39,878 bases of DNA, taken from assembly GCA_023395615.1 (NCBI GenBank), contig JAEWYP010000026.1, positions 1 to 39,878 on the forward strand. The letters are read 5' to 3'. Shown piece by piece: positions 16,496 through 25,057 of this stretch; the first letter of the stretch is position 1, and each line of letters starts with the position of its first letter. The notes beneath the pieces were generated by a model, which was not told where the DNA came from, did not search any database, and saw only the letters and a list, made by a program, of their open reading frames with translations. Source of the stretch: Bacillota bacterium. GTDB taxonomy: Bacteria; Bacillota; Clostridia; Christensenellales; Aristaeellaceae. The position numbers were made by a program, and so were the translations under genes.

Positions 16496-18214
16496 ATGCG
16501 CCCCAGTGAACAAGTACGGAAATGCGCACCGGAAATGGATCCTCTGCGCCTTGGTATGGGCTGGACCTCCGAGGACCTGGAAAAACCTCAGATATTGATT
16601 GAGAGCACCTTTGGCGATAGTCATCCCGGAAGCGCGCATCTGTTAGCACTTGCGGATCAAGCCGCAATGGGCGTTCATCATGCGGGCGGTAAAGCCGCCC
16701 GGTATTTTGTGACCGATATTTGCGATGGGCAGGCACAGGGTCATAACGGTATAAACTTTTCGTTGGCCAGCCGCGATATGATCGCCAACATGGTGGAAAT
16801 CCATAACAGCGCCACCCCTTTTGACGCCGGCGTATTCATCGCCAGCTGCGACAAGGGGCTGCCGGGTCTGTTAATGGGCATCGGACGCACCAGCCTGCCC
16901 GCGGTGGTTCTTCCGGGTGGCGTTATGGATGCAGGGCCTGATCTGCTGACGTTGGAAAAGATCGGCACATTCAGCGCCCAGTTCCAACGCGGAGAAATTA
17001 CCGAGGAACAGTTTTCGTATTATCAGCATAACGCCTGCCCTTCCTGCGGGGCCTGCAGCTTTATGGGTACCGCCTGTACCATGCAGATCATGAGCGAAGC
17101 GCTGGGGCTGTCGCTCCCCGGTACCGCTTTGCTCCCCTTTTCATCCGGCATGCTGCCGGATGCCGCCCAAAAAGCGGGGCAACAGGCAATGTGGCTTGCC
17201 AACAGCGGGTTGACCGCGCGGGACATCGTATCCCGCGAAAGCTTTGAAAACGCGATCATCGTGCATGCCGCTATCTCCGGCTCTACAAACGCGCTCTTAC
17301 ATCTGCCTGCTATCGCACACGAATTTGGCATTTCCATTGATGCGGATACGTTTGAAAGCATCCACCGGAATGCCCGGTATCTGCTGGATGTTCGCCCCGC
17401 AGGACGCTGGCCTGCGGAATACGTGCATTATGCGGGCGGTGTTCCTGCCATCATGGAGGAAATACAAAGTCTACTACACCTGAACGCAATGACGGTTACC
17501 GGTCAAACGCTAAAGCAAAATCTGGATACGCTCAAACAGGGTGATTATTATGAACAATGTGCCGTTCTGCTCCGGAAAACCGGTTTAAAGAAGGAAGACA
17601 TTCTTCGTCCATTTAATAAACCCCTGGGAGATAAGGGCACCATTGCCATTCTTCGCGGTAATCTGGCTCCGGACGGAGCAGTGGTGAAGCACTCCGCCGT
17701 ACCCGCCGAAATGCATCGCGGTGTATTGCGCGCGCGTCCGTTCGACTGTGAGGAGGACGCTATCGCCGCAGTTTTGCATGGTGCAATCCATCCTGGCGAC
17801 GCCGTGTTGATCCGATATGAGGGGCCCAAGGGCAGCGGGATGCCGGAAATGTTTTATACAACCGAGGCCATTTCCTCGGATGAATCGCTGGCAAAAAGCG
17901 TTGCGCTGATTACCGACGGCCGTTTCTCCGGCGCAACGCGCGGGCCGGCGATTGGGCATGTTTCCCCTGAAGCGGCGGAAGGCGGACCCATTGCGCTGGT
18001 AGAAGAGAACGATCTGATTCTAATCGATATCCCCAATCGTATCCTATCCGTAGTTGGTATCAACGGTCAGCCAATGGAGGAAGAAACAATTGCCTGTATT
18101 CTCAAAGAACGCCGGGAAGCATGGCAGCCAAAACCGACACGTTATCCAAGCGGTGTGTTGAAAATTTACTCCGAGCATGCGGTCAGCCCTATGAAGGGCG
18201 GCTACATGGAATAA
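16496..18214 (+). CDS. IlvD/Edd-family dehydratase, closest to YjhG/YagF-type sugar-acid dehydratases
   Basis: Members remove water from 2,3-dihydroxy acids using an iron-sulfur cluster. The 572-residue protein starts at ATG 16496 with GGAG 8 bases ahead. Likely cluster cysteines are Cys-76 (DICDGQAQGHNG), Cys-118 (ASCDKGLPG) and one of Cys-181/184/187 (CPSCGAC). Several segments are those of the D-xylonate dehydratases YjhG/YagF rather than IlvD: 'GMGW(T/S)...EDL', 'SCDKGLP' in place of GCDKxxPG, 'ENAIIVHAAISGSTNALLHLPAIAH' and 'LNAMTVTGQTLKQNLD'. The C-terminal 'ALITDGRFSGATRGPAIGHVSPEAAEGGPI' is common to the whole family. No branched-chain amino-acid or sugar-acid gene is adjacent; the gene is flanked by terminators and is probably monocistronic. 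The substrate is uncertain; automatic annotation as dihydroxy-acid dehydratase may be wrong. Confidence 0.88.
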   Translation: MRPSEQVRKCAPEMDPLRLGMGWTSEDLEKPQILIESTFGDSHPGSAHLLALADQAAMGVHHAGGKAARYFVTDICDGQAQGHNGINFSLASRDMIANMVEIHNSATPFDAGVFIASCDKGLPGLLMGIGRTSLPAVVLPGGVMDAGPDLLTLEKIGTFSAQFQRGEITEEQFSYYQHNACPSCGACSFMGTACTMQIMSEALGLSLPGTALLPFSSGMLPDAAQKAGQQAMWLANSGLTARDIVSRESFENAIIVHAAISGSTNALLHLPAIAHEFGISIDADTFESIHRNARYLLDVRPAGRWPAEYVHYAGGVPAIMEEIQSLLHLNAMTVTGQTLKQNLDTLKQGDYYEQCAVLLRKTGLKKEDILRPFNKPLGDKGTIAILRGNLAPDGAVVKHSAVPAEMHRGVLRARPFDCEEDAIAAVLHGAIHPGDAVLIRYEGPKGSGMPEMFYTTEAISSDESLAKSVALITDGRFSGATRGPAIGHVSPEAAEGGPIALVEENDLILIDIPNRILSVVGINGQPMEEETIACILKERREAWQPKPTRYPSGVLKIYSEHAVSPMKGGYME

Positions 18215-18229
18215 AGATATGGCACGGGT

Positions 18230-18274
18230 CCCCCCCCCCGCAGCGGTACATTCCGCCGCGGGGGTTTGCTGTTT
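18230..18274 (+). terminator. Terminator after the dehydratase, entered through a ten-C run
   Basis: CCCCCGC-A-GCGG (18235-18246) pairs with CCGC-C-GCGGGGG (18253-18264) around TACATT and is followed by TTTGCTGTTTT. The 5' arm is part of an uninterrupted run of ten C at 18230-18239. Confidence 0.85.
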
Positions 18275-18391
18275 TAAGCAGAATCCGTCGCCACCGGTGC
18301 TTTCAGATACCGTCGTAAGCCAATCAACCGCAACTCTGTTCACCATAGTTTCAACCTTATGGTTTTAATGCAGTAAAGGTTTACAAATGTT

Positions 18392-18407
18392 TGTAAGCGC
18401 GCTTACA
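18392..18407. promoter_or_regulatory. Distal TetR-type operator
   Basis: TGTAAGCGCGCTTACA is a perfect 16-bp palindrome. It differs from the proximal operator only at the two central bases. Its centre lies 231 bp upstream of the proximal centre. It overlaps the spacer of a weak promoter-like pair (TTTACA 18380-18385, TTACAT 18403-18408). Confidence 0.8.
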
Positions 18408-18593
18408 TTTCATTACTTTACCGTAACATAATTTTGAATGAATATGCAGTATACAGTATTTATGTGTCATGATCCGTATCCTTTTCTCCCATAGTGCACC
18501 AGAATGACAGCTGCTTGTACTAATCATATTTCTATTGTGTTATCAGACAATTTTTTAGCTTTATATGCCGGCTGTTTTTTCCGTGTATTTCAA

Positions 18594-18622
18594 TTGACGT
18601 TTTGATTATGCATCTCTATACT
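18594..18622 (+). promoter_or_regulatory. Promoter of the tetR-peptidase operon
   Basis: TTGACG (18594-18599) and TATACT (18617-18622) are separated by exactly 17 bases. The start of transcription would fall near 18629, inside the operator that follows directly. A second, weaker candidate is TTGAAT (18434-18439) with TATTTA (18457-18462). Confidence 0.85.
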
Positions 18623-18638
18623 TGTAAGCATGCTTACA
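18623..18638. promoter_or_regulatory. Proximal TetR-type operator
   Basis: TGTAAGCATGCTTACA is a perfect 16-bp palindrome that abuts the -10 box and covers the expected transcription start, 13 bases before the regulator's start codon. This is the classical position for repressor autoregulation. Confidence 0.88.
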
Positions 18639-18651
18639 CAGGAGGTGCGCA

Positions 18652-19254
18652 ATGGTTAAGGACGCATTCAAACGGTTGCCGATCGAACGGCGAACGGCCG
18701 TCATGGATTCCGCCATGGCTTTGTATCTCGAAAAGCCTAACGACGAAATAACGATCCGGGTGCTGGCTGCGCATCTGGGCGTCAATATGGCAACCTTCTA
18801 CCGCTGGTTTGACGATAAATACGACCTTTGCATAGAAATTGCCCGTTTTATCTGCGTCAAAGCAGCTCCGACGGAACCCCGTCATATCTTTGACGAGTTC
18901 GACACCTCCGATGTGGTTACCAAAAGAGAAGCCGAGTACATGACGCGCATCGTATTCTGCAACGACGAGCTCCGTCAGCGGGTATTCTTCGATGTGGACG
19001 TGGATGTGTACCTCCCGATGGTGAAGCAGTATCTTCAGCTGGAACGGCTGGATGGAAGGCTTCGTGATAACGTTACGGATGAATTCGTAGCCTATCTGTA
19101 TGTTACCATGGAGTATAACCTGTTGCGATTTATGGAGTATGAAGGCATTCGCGATATGCAGCTCTATGTGAAGCTGAAAGATTATCTGCTGCATAGTCTT
19201 CTCCCCCACGGTATCATGAAAGAGAAACAGCCTCTGCCGGAAGAAAAACAGTAA
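18652..19254 (+). CDS. TetR/AcrR-family transcription regulator
   Basis: The 200-residue protein has the N-terminal TetR helix-turn-helix at about residues 12-58, with 'RTAVMDSAMALYLEKPNDEITIRVLAAHLGVNMATFYRWFDDKYDLC'; the 'ATFYRWFDDKYDL' end is diagnostic. The rest is an all-helical ligand and dimer domain without recognisable family features. GGAGG lies 6 bases before ATG. The gene is first in a long plus-strand run (amidohydrolases, peptide transporter, oligopeptidase) starting 23 bases after its stop. Two 16-bp palindromes in its leader, one overlapping the start of transcription, indicate autoregulation and control of the operon. The ligand is likely a peptide or breakdown product handled by the operon, which is inference. 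Confidence 0.93.
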   Translation: MVKDAFKRLPIERRTAVMDSAMALYLEKPNDEITIRVLAAHLGVNMATFYRWFDDKYDLCIEIARFICVKAAPTEPRHIFDEFDTSDVVTKREAEYMTRIVFCNDELRQRVFFDVDVDVYLPMVKQYLQLERLDGRLRDNVTDEFVAYLYVTMEYNLLRFMEYEGIRDMQLYVKLKDYLLHSLLPHGIMKEKQPLPEEKQ

Positions 19255-19277
19255 AATACGGAAAGGTGATCGAGAGC

Positions 19278-20426
19278 ATGTTATTACAAAACGCAATCAT
19301 TCACGACGGTCTGGGCGGCGTGATTCATGGCGGCCTCCGCGTGGACGACGGGCTTGTTACCGAAGTATCAGCCTCGCTGCACGGCGAAGGAGAAGACCTG
19401 CACGAAGCGCATGTTTTTCCGGGTTTTATCGATGCCTTCAGCGTTTGGGGTATTAATGGCTCCATGACGGAAATTCGCCCTTCCAGCGAGGATAACGATG
19501 AGAAAAGCGATCCCGTTACGCCGGAGCTGGACGTGCTTTATGCGTTTAACGGCCGCGCCTGTTCTCTTCAACAACTTCCTTCTTTTGGCATTACATCAGC
19601 CTGCGTTTCGCCGACAGACAACAACGTTTTCGGCGGACAGATGGCTGTTTTTTCTACGAATGGCGTAAACCCATTCCATATGTGCCTCAGGCGCGGCGCG
19701 GGGATGAAAGCGAGCCTTTCGCACGAGATCAAGGATGCGTATGGCAAGCGTGGACTGGCTCCGATGACCCGTATGAAAATTTTCCAGCAGTTCACCTCAT
19801 GGCTGAAGCAGGCCAAAGAGTATGACCCCTCCAAAGAAGGGACTTCTCGCAACGAAAAGTTTGCCGCGTTACAAAAAGTCATCAGCGGACAAATGAAACT
19901 TTTTATCACATGCGACCATGCCGCCGATCGCCAGCTCGCCATGGAAATTCTGCGGGAGTATCCGCAGGTGGAAACAGTTTTTGTGAACGCTTACGGCCTT
20001 GCCGAAAGTGATATGGAACTAGCTGGAAGGGTCGCTTTGATTGATGGATATTGCGGTATGGATTGCGATCCGCGGGGGTTAAATAAAGATTATAGAATTC
20101 TGCTTGCGATGGCGAACACGGGCGTTCCCGTGGCTCTTTCCAGCACAAGCGGCGCCATGTTCGGCCGGGAATGTCTGCTGTGGGAAGCAATGGAGATTTC
20201 GAAGTCCGAACCCGATCCGGAAAAAGTTCTCGGTATGATGACCTCCGTCCCCGCAAGAATCCTGGGGATCGACGATATCACCGGCAGCCTGCAGCCCGGT
20301 AAACGCGCGGACCTTGTGATCTGGTCGGAAAATCCGCTTACCAGCTACCGTGCAAAAGTCTTAAAAACACTGATTGCTGGCGAGACTGTCTGGACGGAAG
20401 GAGACGCAAAGAAATGCTACATCTGA
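19278..20426 (+). CDS. Amidohydrolase-fold protein lacking the metal-binding residues
   Basis: The 382-residue product shares the layout of imidazolonepropionase-like amidohydrolases: an N-terminal beta-sandwich part, then 'FPGFIDAFSVWG', and a C-terminal 'ILGIDDITGSLQPGKRADLVIWSENPL'. The metal-binding His-x-His that normally follows PGFID is replaced by Phe-54 and Val-56. The catalytic Asp region aligns to 'VALSSTSG' with Thr or Ser instead of Asp. A 'CDHAADRQ' histidine remains. It is therefore probably catalytically dead or works in another way. The next gene encodes an intact relative that overlaps it by 13 bases, so a heteromeric pair with one regulatory or structural chain is plausible. 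AAAGGTGATC, matching the 16S rRNA tail, precedes the chosen ATG; a GTG at 19266 lies inside this site. Confidence 0.85.
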   Translation: MLLQNAIIHDGLGGVIHGGLRVDDGLVTEVSASLHGEGEDLHEAHVFPGFIDAFSVWGINGSMTEIRPSSEDNDEKSDPVTPELDVLYAFNGRACSLQQLPSFGITSACVSPTDNNVFGGQMAVFSTNGVNPFHMCLRRGAGMKASLSHEIKDAYGKRGLAPMTRMKIFQQFTSWLKQAKEYDPSKEGTSRNEKFAALQKVISGQMKLFITCDHAADRQLAMEILREYPQVETVFVNAYGLAESDMELAGRVALIDGYCGMDCDPRGLNKDYRILLAMANTGVPVALSSTSGAMFGRECLLWEAMEISKSEPDPEKVLGMMTSVPARILGIDDITGSLQPGKRADLVIWSENPLTSYRAKVLKTLIAGETVWTEGDAKKCYI

Positions 20427-21571
20427 AAAACGCGACCGTTTTAACCATGGCGGAGGATCGGCCGCTGTTAAACTGTGACGTTAAACTGGACGGCGGAAAA
20501 ATCGTCGCGATCGGCCCCTATTTACCGGAAGAAGGCGAGTCCCTCGATCTGACCGGTAAGTATGTGCTTCCCGGGTTTGTTGACGCACATACCCACGTGG
20601 GCGGTATCGCGATGGATGGCTCGCTGGGCGAGGACCTTAACGAAATGTCCAGCCCCGTTACCGCGGAGCTCAGTTCCTATTACGGCATCAACCCGAACGA
20701 TCCGGCATTCCCCCATTTGCTTCGCCACGGAATTACCACCAATCACGTGGCGCCGGGAAGCGCCAATGTCGTCGGAGGTTGGACCGTCGTCCTCAAATCC
20801 GCCGGGAAAGACTTGCAAAGCCGCGTACTTCGGCATCCCGCCGCTTTGAAAGCCGCTGTGGGAATTAACCCGAAAGGCGTATACGCCCCCAAGTTTCAGG
20901 CACCCATGACCCGGATGAGTATTGCTGAAACCCTGCGGGAGTACCTGCGTAAGGTGCGGGAATACATGGAGAAGCAGGCGAAGGCCGAAGGCGATCCTGC
21001 CAAAATGCCTCCCTATGATGAAGCGATGGAACACGGCGTGCCCGTGCTTCGCAAAGAGATTCCTCTCAAAGTGCATTCCTATCAGCACGATATGCTCACC
21101 GTCCTTTCCATCGCGGAAGAATTTGATATTTTCGTTACGCTGGATCACGCGCAGGGAGCGACGGACTTTTTGGAGGAAATTTCCAACAGCAAGCATGTGC
21201 AGGGCGTTATCTATGGGCCGATCTGCATGGGGATTTTTCCCGGCGAGGGTTGTAAAATCGATTTCGACACGCTTCCCAGGCTGGATGCGTTGGGTGTTCC
21301 GGTTTGCATGATGACTGACGGCCCCGTGACCAACGCGCAGATATTGATCACACAAGTTGGCGAGGCGGTACGCGAAGGGATGGACCCCATCCGTGCGTTA
21401 CGTACGATTACGGTCAACCCCGCAAAGGTGATCGGTTGTTCGGACCGGGTCGGCACACTGGAACCGGGCAAGGACGCGGATGTGCTGGTGTTTAATGCGC
21501 TTCCAACACTCGATCCCCGCGCACGCCTGCTGATGACGTTCATCGATGGGCAGAAGGTCTGGCAGGCATAA
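20414..21571 (+). CDS. Metal-dependent amidohydrolase (imidazolonepropionase/dipeptidase-like)
   Basis: The 385-residue enzyme has an intact amidohydrolase site: His-59 and His-61 in 'PGFVDAHTHVGG', His-221/His-225 in 'VHSYQHDML', His-245 in 'LDHAQGA', and Asp-302 in 'MMTDGPV'. The end 'GTLEPGKDADVLVFN' is the standard small-domain return. The family hydrolyses C-N bonds in cyclic amides, dipeptides and similar compounds, usually in the cytosol. The exact substrate is not readable; placement with a peptide importer and a prolyl oligopeptidase points to a peptide-derived compound. AAGGAG lies about 10 bases before ATG. It starts inside the end of the preceding gene, so translation of the two is coupled, and 28 bases separate it from the first permease. 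Confidence 0.9.
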   Translation: MLHLKNATVLTMAEDRPLLNCDVKLDGGKIVAIGPYLPEEGESLDLTGKYVLPGFVDAHTHVGGIAMDGSLGEDLNEMSSPVTAELSSYYGINPNDPAFPHLLRHGITTNHVAPGSANVVGGWTVVLKSAGKDLQSRVLRHPAALKAAVGINPKGVYAPKFQAPMTRMSIAETLREYLRKVREYMEKQAKAEGDPAKMPPYDEAMEHGVPVLRKEIPLKVHSYQHDMLTVLSIAEEFDIFVTLDHAQGATDFLEEISNSKHVQGVIYGPICMGIFPGEGCKIDFDTLPRLDALGVPVCMMTDGPVTNAQILITQVGEAVREGMDPIRALRTITVNPAKVIGCSDRVGTLEPGKDADVLVFNALPTLDPRARLLMTFIDGQKVWQA

Positions 21572-21599
21572 TCCACTTTTGCCGGAATGGGAGGATATT

Positions 21600-22523
21600 A
21601 TGGGCAAGTACGTGGTCAGAAGGTTGCTGGTGATGATTCCCACTCTGCTTTTTGTGGTTTTCATCATCTTCACCATCCTTTCCTTTATCCCCAACAGTCC
21701 CGGACGGATCATTCTGGGCATCAACGTACCGGAAGAACAGGTTGTCGCTCTGAACCAGAAACTGGGTTATTACGACCCCATGCTGGTGAAATTCGGCAAT
21801 TATGTGCTCCATGCCCTGCAGGGTGATTTTGGGGATTCTTATAAATACGGCAAGCCTGTTTTTGAAGTGCTGATGCCGAAATTCCCCACAACCGCGAATC
21901 TCGCGTTTCTCTCCATGCTGGTAAGCGCCGTAATCGGCATCCCGGTCGGCATTATTGCGGCGGTGAAGAAACACTCTCTGGCGGATCGGGCCTCAACGGT
22001 CGCAGCGTTGTTATTGGGTTCCATCCCCTCGTTTTTTCTGGGCGTTCTTCTGATCCTGGCGTTTTCACTTCAGCTCCACTGGCTGCCTTCCAACGGGCTG
22101 GGCACCTGGAAAAACTTCGTGATGCCGGTGCTCACGCTTTCGCTTCCATCCGCCGCGTTCCTCTCCCGTCTGACCCGGACCACCATGCTGGACGCCATGG
22201 AGCAGGATTACATCCGCACCGCCCGCGCCAAAGGCTGCAGCCCCTTGCGCGTAGTGTTCCGCCATGGGCTTCGCAACGCGCTGATGCCGGTGGTAACTCA
22301 GCTGGGCATGACCTTTGCCGGTACGCTTGGCGGCGCGATCATCATTGAGAAGGTATTCGGCCTGCCCGGTTTTGGCAGCATGATCCTTCAGGCCATGCAA
22401 ACCAAGGACGCGCCGGTTATTATGGGTTCCACGCTGTTCCTTTCGACCATGTTTATGTTGATTATGCTGCTGGTGGATATTATTTACGCGTTCCTCGACC
22501 CCCGGGTCGGCGCCAAGTACTAA
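21600..22523 (+). CDS. Peptide ABC transporter permease, DppB/OppB type
   Basis: The 307-residue inner-membrane protein begins MGKYVVRRLLVMIPTLLFVVFIIFTIL, the classical OppB start with its first transmembrane segment. At about residue 195-225 it carries the permease loop 'SRLTRTTMLDAMEQDYIRTARAKGCSPLRVVFRHGLRNALMPV' with the EAA-like motif 'DYIRTARAKG' that docks onto the ATPase. The C-terminus 'LLVDIIYAFLDPRV' is also family-typical. ATG 21600 is preceded by GGGAGG 7 bases upstream; frames extending further upstream overlap the amidohydrolase. It forms the transmembrane pore with the DppC-type protein encoded 13 bases downstream. Confidence 0.95.
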   Translation: MGKYVVRRLLVMIPTLLFVVFIIFTILSFIPNSPGRIILGINVPEEQVVALNQKLGYYDPMLVKFGNYVLHALQGDFGDSYKYGKPVFEVLMPKFPTTANLAFLSMLVSAVIGIPVGIIAAVKKHSLADRASTVAALLLGSIPSFFLGVLLILAFSLQLHWLPSNGLGTWKNFVMPVLTLSLPSAAFLSRLTRTTMLDAMEQDYIRTARAKGCSPLRVVFRHGLRNALMPVVTQLGMTFAGTLGGAIIIEKVFGLPGFGSMILQAMQTKDAPVIMGSTLFLSTMFMLIMLLVDIIYAFLDPRVGAKY

Positions 22524-22536
22524 GGGAGGCGGGAAC

Positions 22537-23421
22537 ATGTTCGGAAAGAAAAAGCCTTATGTGACACGGGTGGAAAAAGGCCACGGCCGTGAGGTATGGG
22601 ATAATTACCGTCGCAGCCCGCTGGCCATGGTGGCCGCCATCATCCTGATTGTGATCATTCTGGCAGCCTGCACAGCAGATCTGTTTTATCATTACGATAC
22701 CGACTGCCTGGGGCAGAATCCGAAAATTCGTTGTCAGTTTTCCAGCGCTGAACATTGGTTCGGCACGGACAATTTTGGTCGGGATCTTTTCATCCGCGTA
22801 CTGTTCGGCGCAAGGTATTCCCTGATCTTCGGTTTCGGTTGCACCGCCTTTTCCCTCCTGCTGGGCTGTCTGTTCGGGGCAACCGCGGCCTATTACGGGG
22901 GCAAGTGGGATTCCATCATCATGCGAATCCTGGACGCGATTATGTGTATTCCCAGCATCCTGCTGATGTTACTGATGGTCGCGGTGATGGGCGGAAACCT
23001 GCAAAGCCTTGTTATCGCCATCACCATTTCCAGCATTCCCGGATTTACCCGCATGATCCGCTCGGTAGTGCTGAGCGTGGTACAGCAGGATTTTATCGAA
23101 GCCGCGCGCGCGTCCGGTACCCGTGACAGTACCATCGTGCTGCGCCACGTGCTCCCCAACGCCATCGGCCCCATCATTGTGAACGGCATGTTGAACATCG
23201 CCGGGATCATTATGGCGGCTGCCGGTCTAAGTTATTTAGGGATGGGCATCCAACCCCCCGCGCCCGAATGGGGCAATATGCTTGCCGAGTCGATGAACAG
23301 CATTCGCGCTTATCCCTTTCTGGCAATTTACCCCGGTATGGCCATCGTAGTGACCGCGCTGGCCTTCAACCTGGTCGGCGACGGTCTGGCCGACGCCATC
23401 GATCCGCGACGCCGCCAATAG
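22537..23421 (+). CDS. Peptide ABC transporter permease, DppC/OppC type
   Basis: The 294-residue partner permease has a cytoplasmic N-terminus, a first membrane segment (MVAAIILIVIILAACTADLF) and then 'AEHWFGTDNFGRDLFIRVLFGARYSL', the OppC hallmark. The EAA-like loop is 'QQDFIEAARASGTRDSTIVLRHVLPNAIGPI' near residues 187-217, and it ends 'NLVGDGLADAIDPRRRQ'. All of these agree with a complete protein. GGGAGG precedes ATG. The stop codon is TAG, which is relevant to the interrupted ATPase further on. A 73-base gap with AGGAGG leads to the binding protein. Confidence 0.95.
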   Translation: MFGKKKPYVTRVEKGHGREVWDNYRRSPLAMVAAIILIVIILAACTADLFYHYDTDCLGQNPKIRCQFSSAEHWFGTDNFGRDLFIRVLFGARYSLIFGFGCTAFSLLLGCLFGATAAYYGGKWDSIIMRILDAIMCIPSILLMLLMVAVMGGNLQSLVIAITISSIPGFTRMIRSVVLSVVQQDFIEAARASGTRDSTIVLRHVLPNAIGPIIVNGMLNIAGIIMAAAGLSYLGMGIQPPAPEWGNMLAESMNSIRAYPFLAIYPGMAIVVTALAFNLVGDGLADAIDPRRRQ

Positions 23422-23494
23422 CGGCATCTCCCTTTCGCAAATCATGGGAGCCCACCCCTCCCGGGTTTGAATAATAAACAGGAGGAATCCATCC

Positions 23495-25000
23495 ATGAAA
23501 AGAGCTCTCTCCCTTGCCCTGGCCCTTGCCATGATGCTCTCCGTTTTCGCCTTCGGCGGCGCAGTTGCGGAGGACAAAGACACGCTGGTCGTGCTTCCCT
23601 ACATGGCAACCGAAAACATGAATCCCTACGACGGTTTTGGCATTGATAAAATCGTCCGCTGCCAGCTTTTTAACAGCCTCTGGCAGTATGACGACAACGG
23701 CGTCGGCAAAGCCTGCCTGGCGGAGAGCTGGGAAGAAAGCGAAGACGGCACCTATATCACCTGCAACCTTCGCAAGGATGTCACCTTCTCCGACGGCACG
23801 CCTTTTAATGCGGACGCCGTGCTGTTTACCTACGATCTGGCCAGCAAAAGCGCATCGCTGGGCTACACAACGCTTAGCGTCATCTCCAAGATGGAAAAAA
23901 TTGACGACTACACCGTGAAAATTTATAAGGCGGCGCCCTATTCCTCCGTTGAGGAGTACTGCGTGGAGTATCTGCCCATCATCTCCCCCACCGCGTATCA
24001 GGCGGATCCCGAAGGCTTCGCTACCAAGCCCGTCGGCACCGGCCCCTACGTGCTGGATCACATGGACAGCGCCACCAACTATATCTACCTGACTGCCCGC
24101 GACGATTACTTTGAAGGCAAGCCCGGCATCAAAAACATCGAGGTACGCGTGCCGCTGGCCAGCGCGGTTGCGCTGGTTGCGCTGGAAAACGGCGAAGTGC
24201 AGATTGCCGGCCCCACCATGGGCAACGACGACCTGGCCATTGCCGCCAAAGAAGGCTTTACGGTTGAAAACGGTACCGGCTGGTCCAGCGTATCCGTAAT
24301 GACCTTCGGCGCGCCCTACACCAGCGACCCGAACCTGCGCAAGGCCATCTGCTATGCAATCAACCGGGAGAACGCCGCCACCTACAACGGCAACGTGGAT
24401 ACCACGCCCGCCAGCGACTATCTCTCCAAGAAAATCCTCGGCGATCTGGCCGGTGCGGTGCCCGCTCTGCAGTATGATCCCGATGCGGCGGCAAAAGCGC
24501 TGGCGCAATCTAATTACAAAGGCGAAACGCTGGAGATCAATGTCTCCTCCAGCTACACCAATATCGCCACTTCCATTCAGGCAGATTTGGCCGCTATCGG
24601 CATCAACACCACAATCAACACCGTGGACAGCAACACCTGGAGCGCCAAGCTGGAAGACGGCAGCATCGGCCTTACCCTGGAAGCGATGGGCGTTGCCTAT
24701 TCCTCTCCTGAAGAGATGATGGGCTACTTTGCAAACGGTGGTTACTATCAGGGCCTGGGCCTCACCACCTCCACGGATGAGTTGGACGCCGCCCTCAAGT
24801 CCGCGGCCACCACGTGGGATGCCGCCGCCCGTCGGCCCATCACCATTTCCGCGCTGGAAATGAGCCGCGATCTCGCGTATATCTACCCGTTGTTTGAAAC
24901 TTCCATGCCCTTCGCCCACAGCGCTAGTCTGCAGGGCTGCGAATCCATCTGGGCCGGCACGTATAATTACTACCTGTGGAAGTGCCACTACGCCGAATAA
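23495..25000 (+). CDS. Peptide-binding protein of an ABC transporter (SBP_bac_5), without lipobox
   Basis: The 501-residue protein is a family 5 solute-binding protein, which captures oligopeptides or related compounds outside the cell. It opens with a signal peptide MKRALSLALALAMMLSVFAFGGAVA followed by Glu-Asp, a signal peptidase I site. The family core follows: 'ESEDGTYITCNLRKDVTFSDGTPFNADAVLFTYD' at about residues 85-120, 'VGTGPYVLD', and 'DPNLRKAICYAINRE' near 270-285. Length is normal. There is no Leu-x-x-Cys lipobox. In Gram-positive cells these proteins are normally lipid-anchored, so this one must be held in another way or the organism has an outer barrier. AGGAGG precedes ATG. Use of GC-rich codons such as GCC and GGC is stronger than in flanking genes, which fits high expression. 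Confidence 0.94.
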   Translation: MKRALSLALALAMMLSVFAFGGAVAEDKDTLVVLPYMATENMNPYDGFGIDKIVRCQLFNSLWQYDDNGVGKACLAESWEESEDGTYITCNLRKDVTFSDGTPFNADAVLFTYDLASKSASLGYTTLSVISKMEKIDDYTVKIYKAAPYSSVEEYCVEYLPIISPTAYQADPEGFATKPVGTGPYVLDHMDSATNYIYLTARDDYFEGKPGIKNIEVRVPLASAVALVALENGEVQIAGPTMGNDDLAIAAKEGFTVENGTGWSSVSVMTFGAPYTSDPNLRKAICYAINRENAATYNGNVDTTPASDYLSKKILGDLAGAVPALQYDPDAAAKALAQSNYKGETLEINVSSSYTNIATSIQADLAAIGINTTINTVDSNTWSAKLEDGSIGLTLEAMGVAYSSPEEMMGYFANGGYYQGLGLTTSTDELDAALKSAATTWDAAARRPITISALEMSRDLAYIYPLFETSMPFAHSASLQGCESIWAGTYNYYLWKCHYAE

Positions 25001-25057
25001 GCGAAGCGGGTTTCCTCCTGCCGGATCGCAGGCAGGTTCAAAAGGGGTTCCTCCCTT

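Noticed and set aside
23366..24988. A 540-codon minus-strand open frame opposite the binding protein
   Set aside because: Its product is low-complexity, Gly/His-rich and matches nothing; the plus-strand reading is a clear SBP_bac_5 protein with signal peptide and ribosome site.
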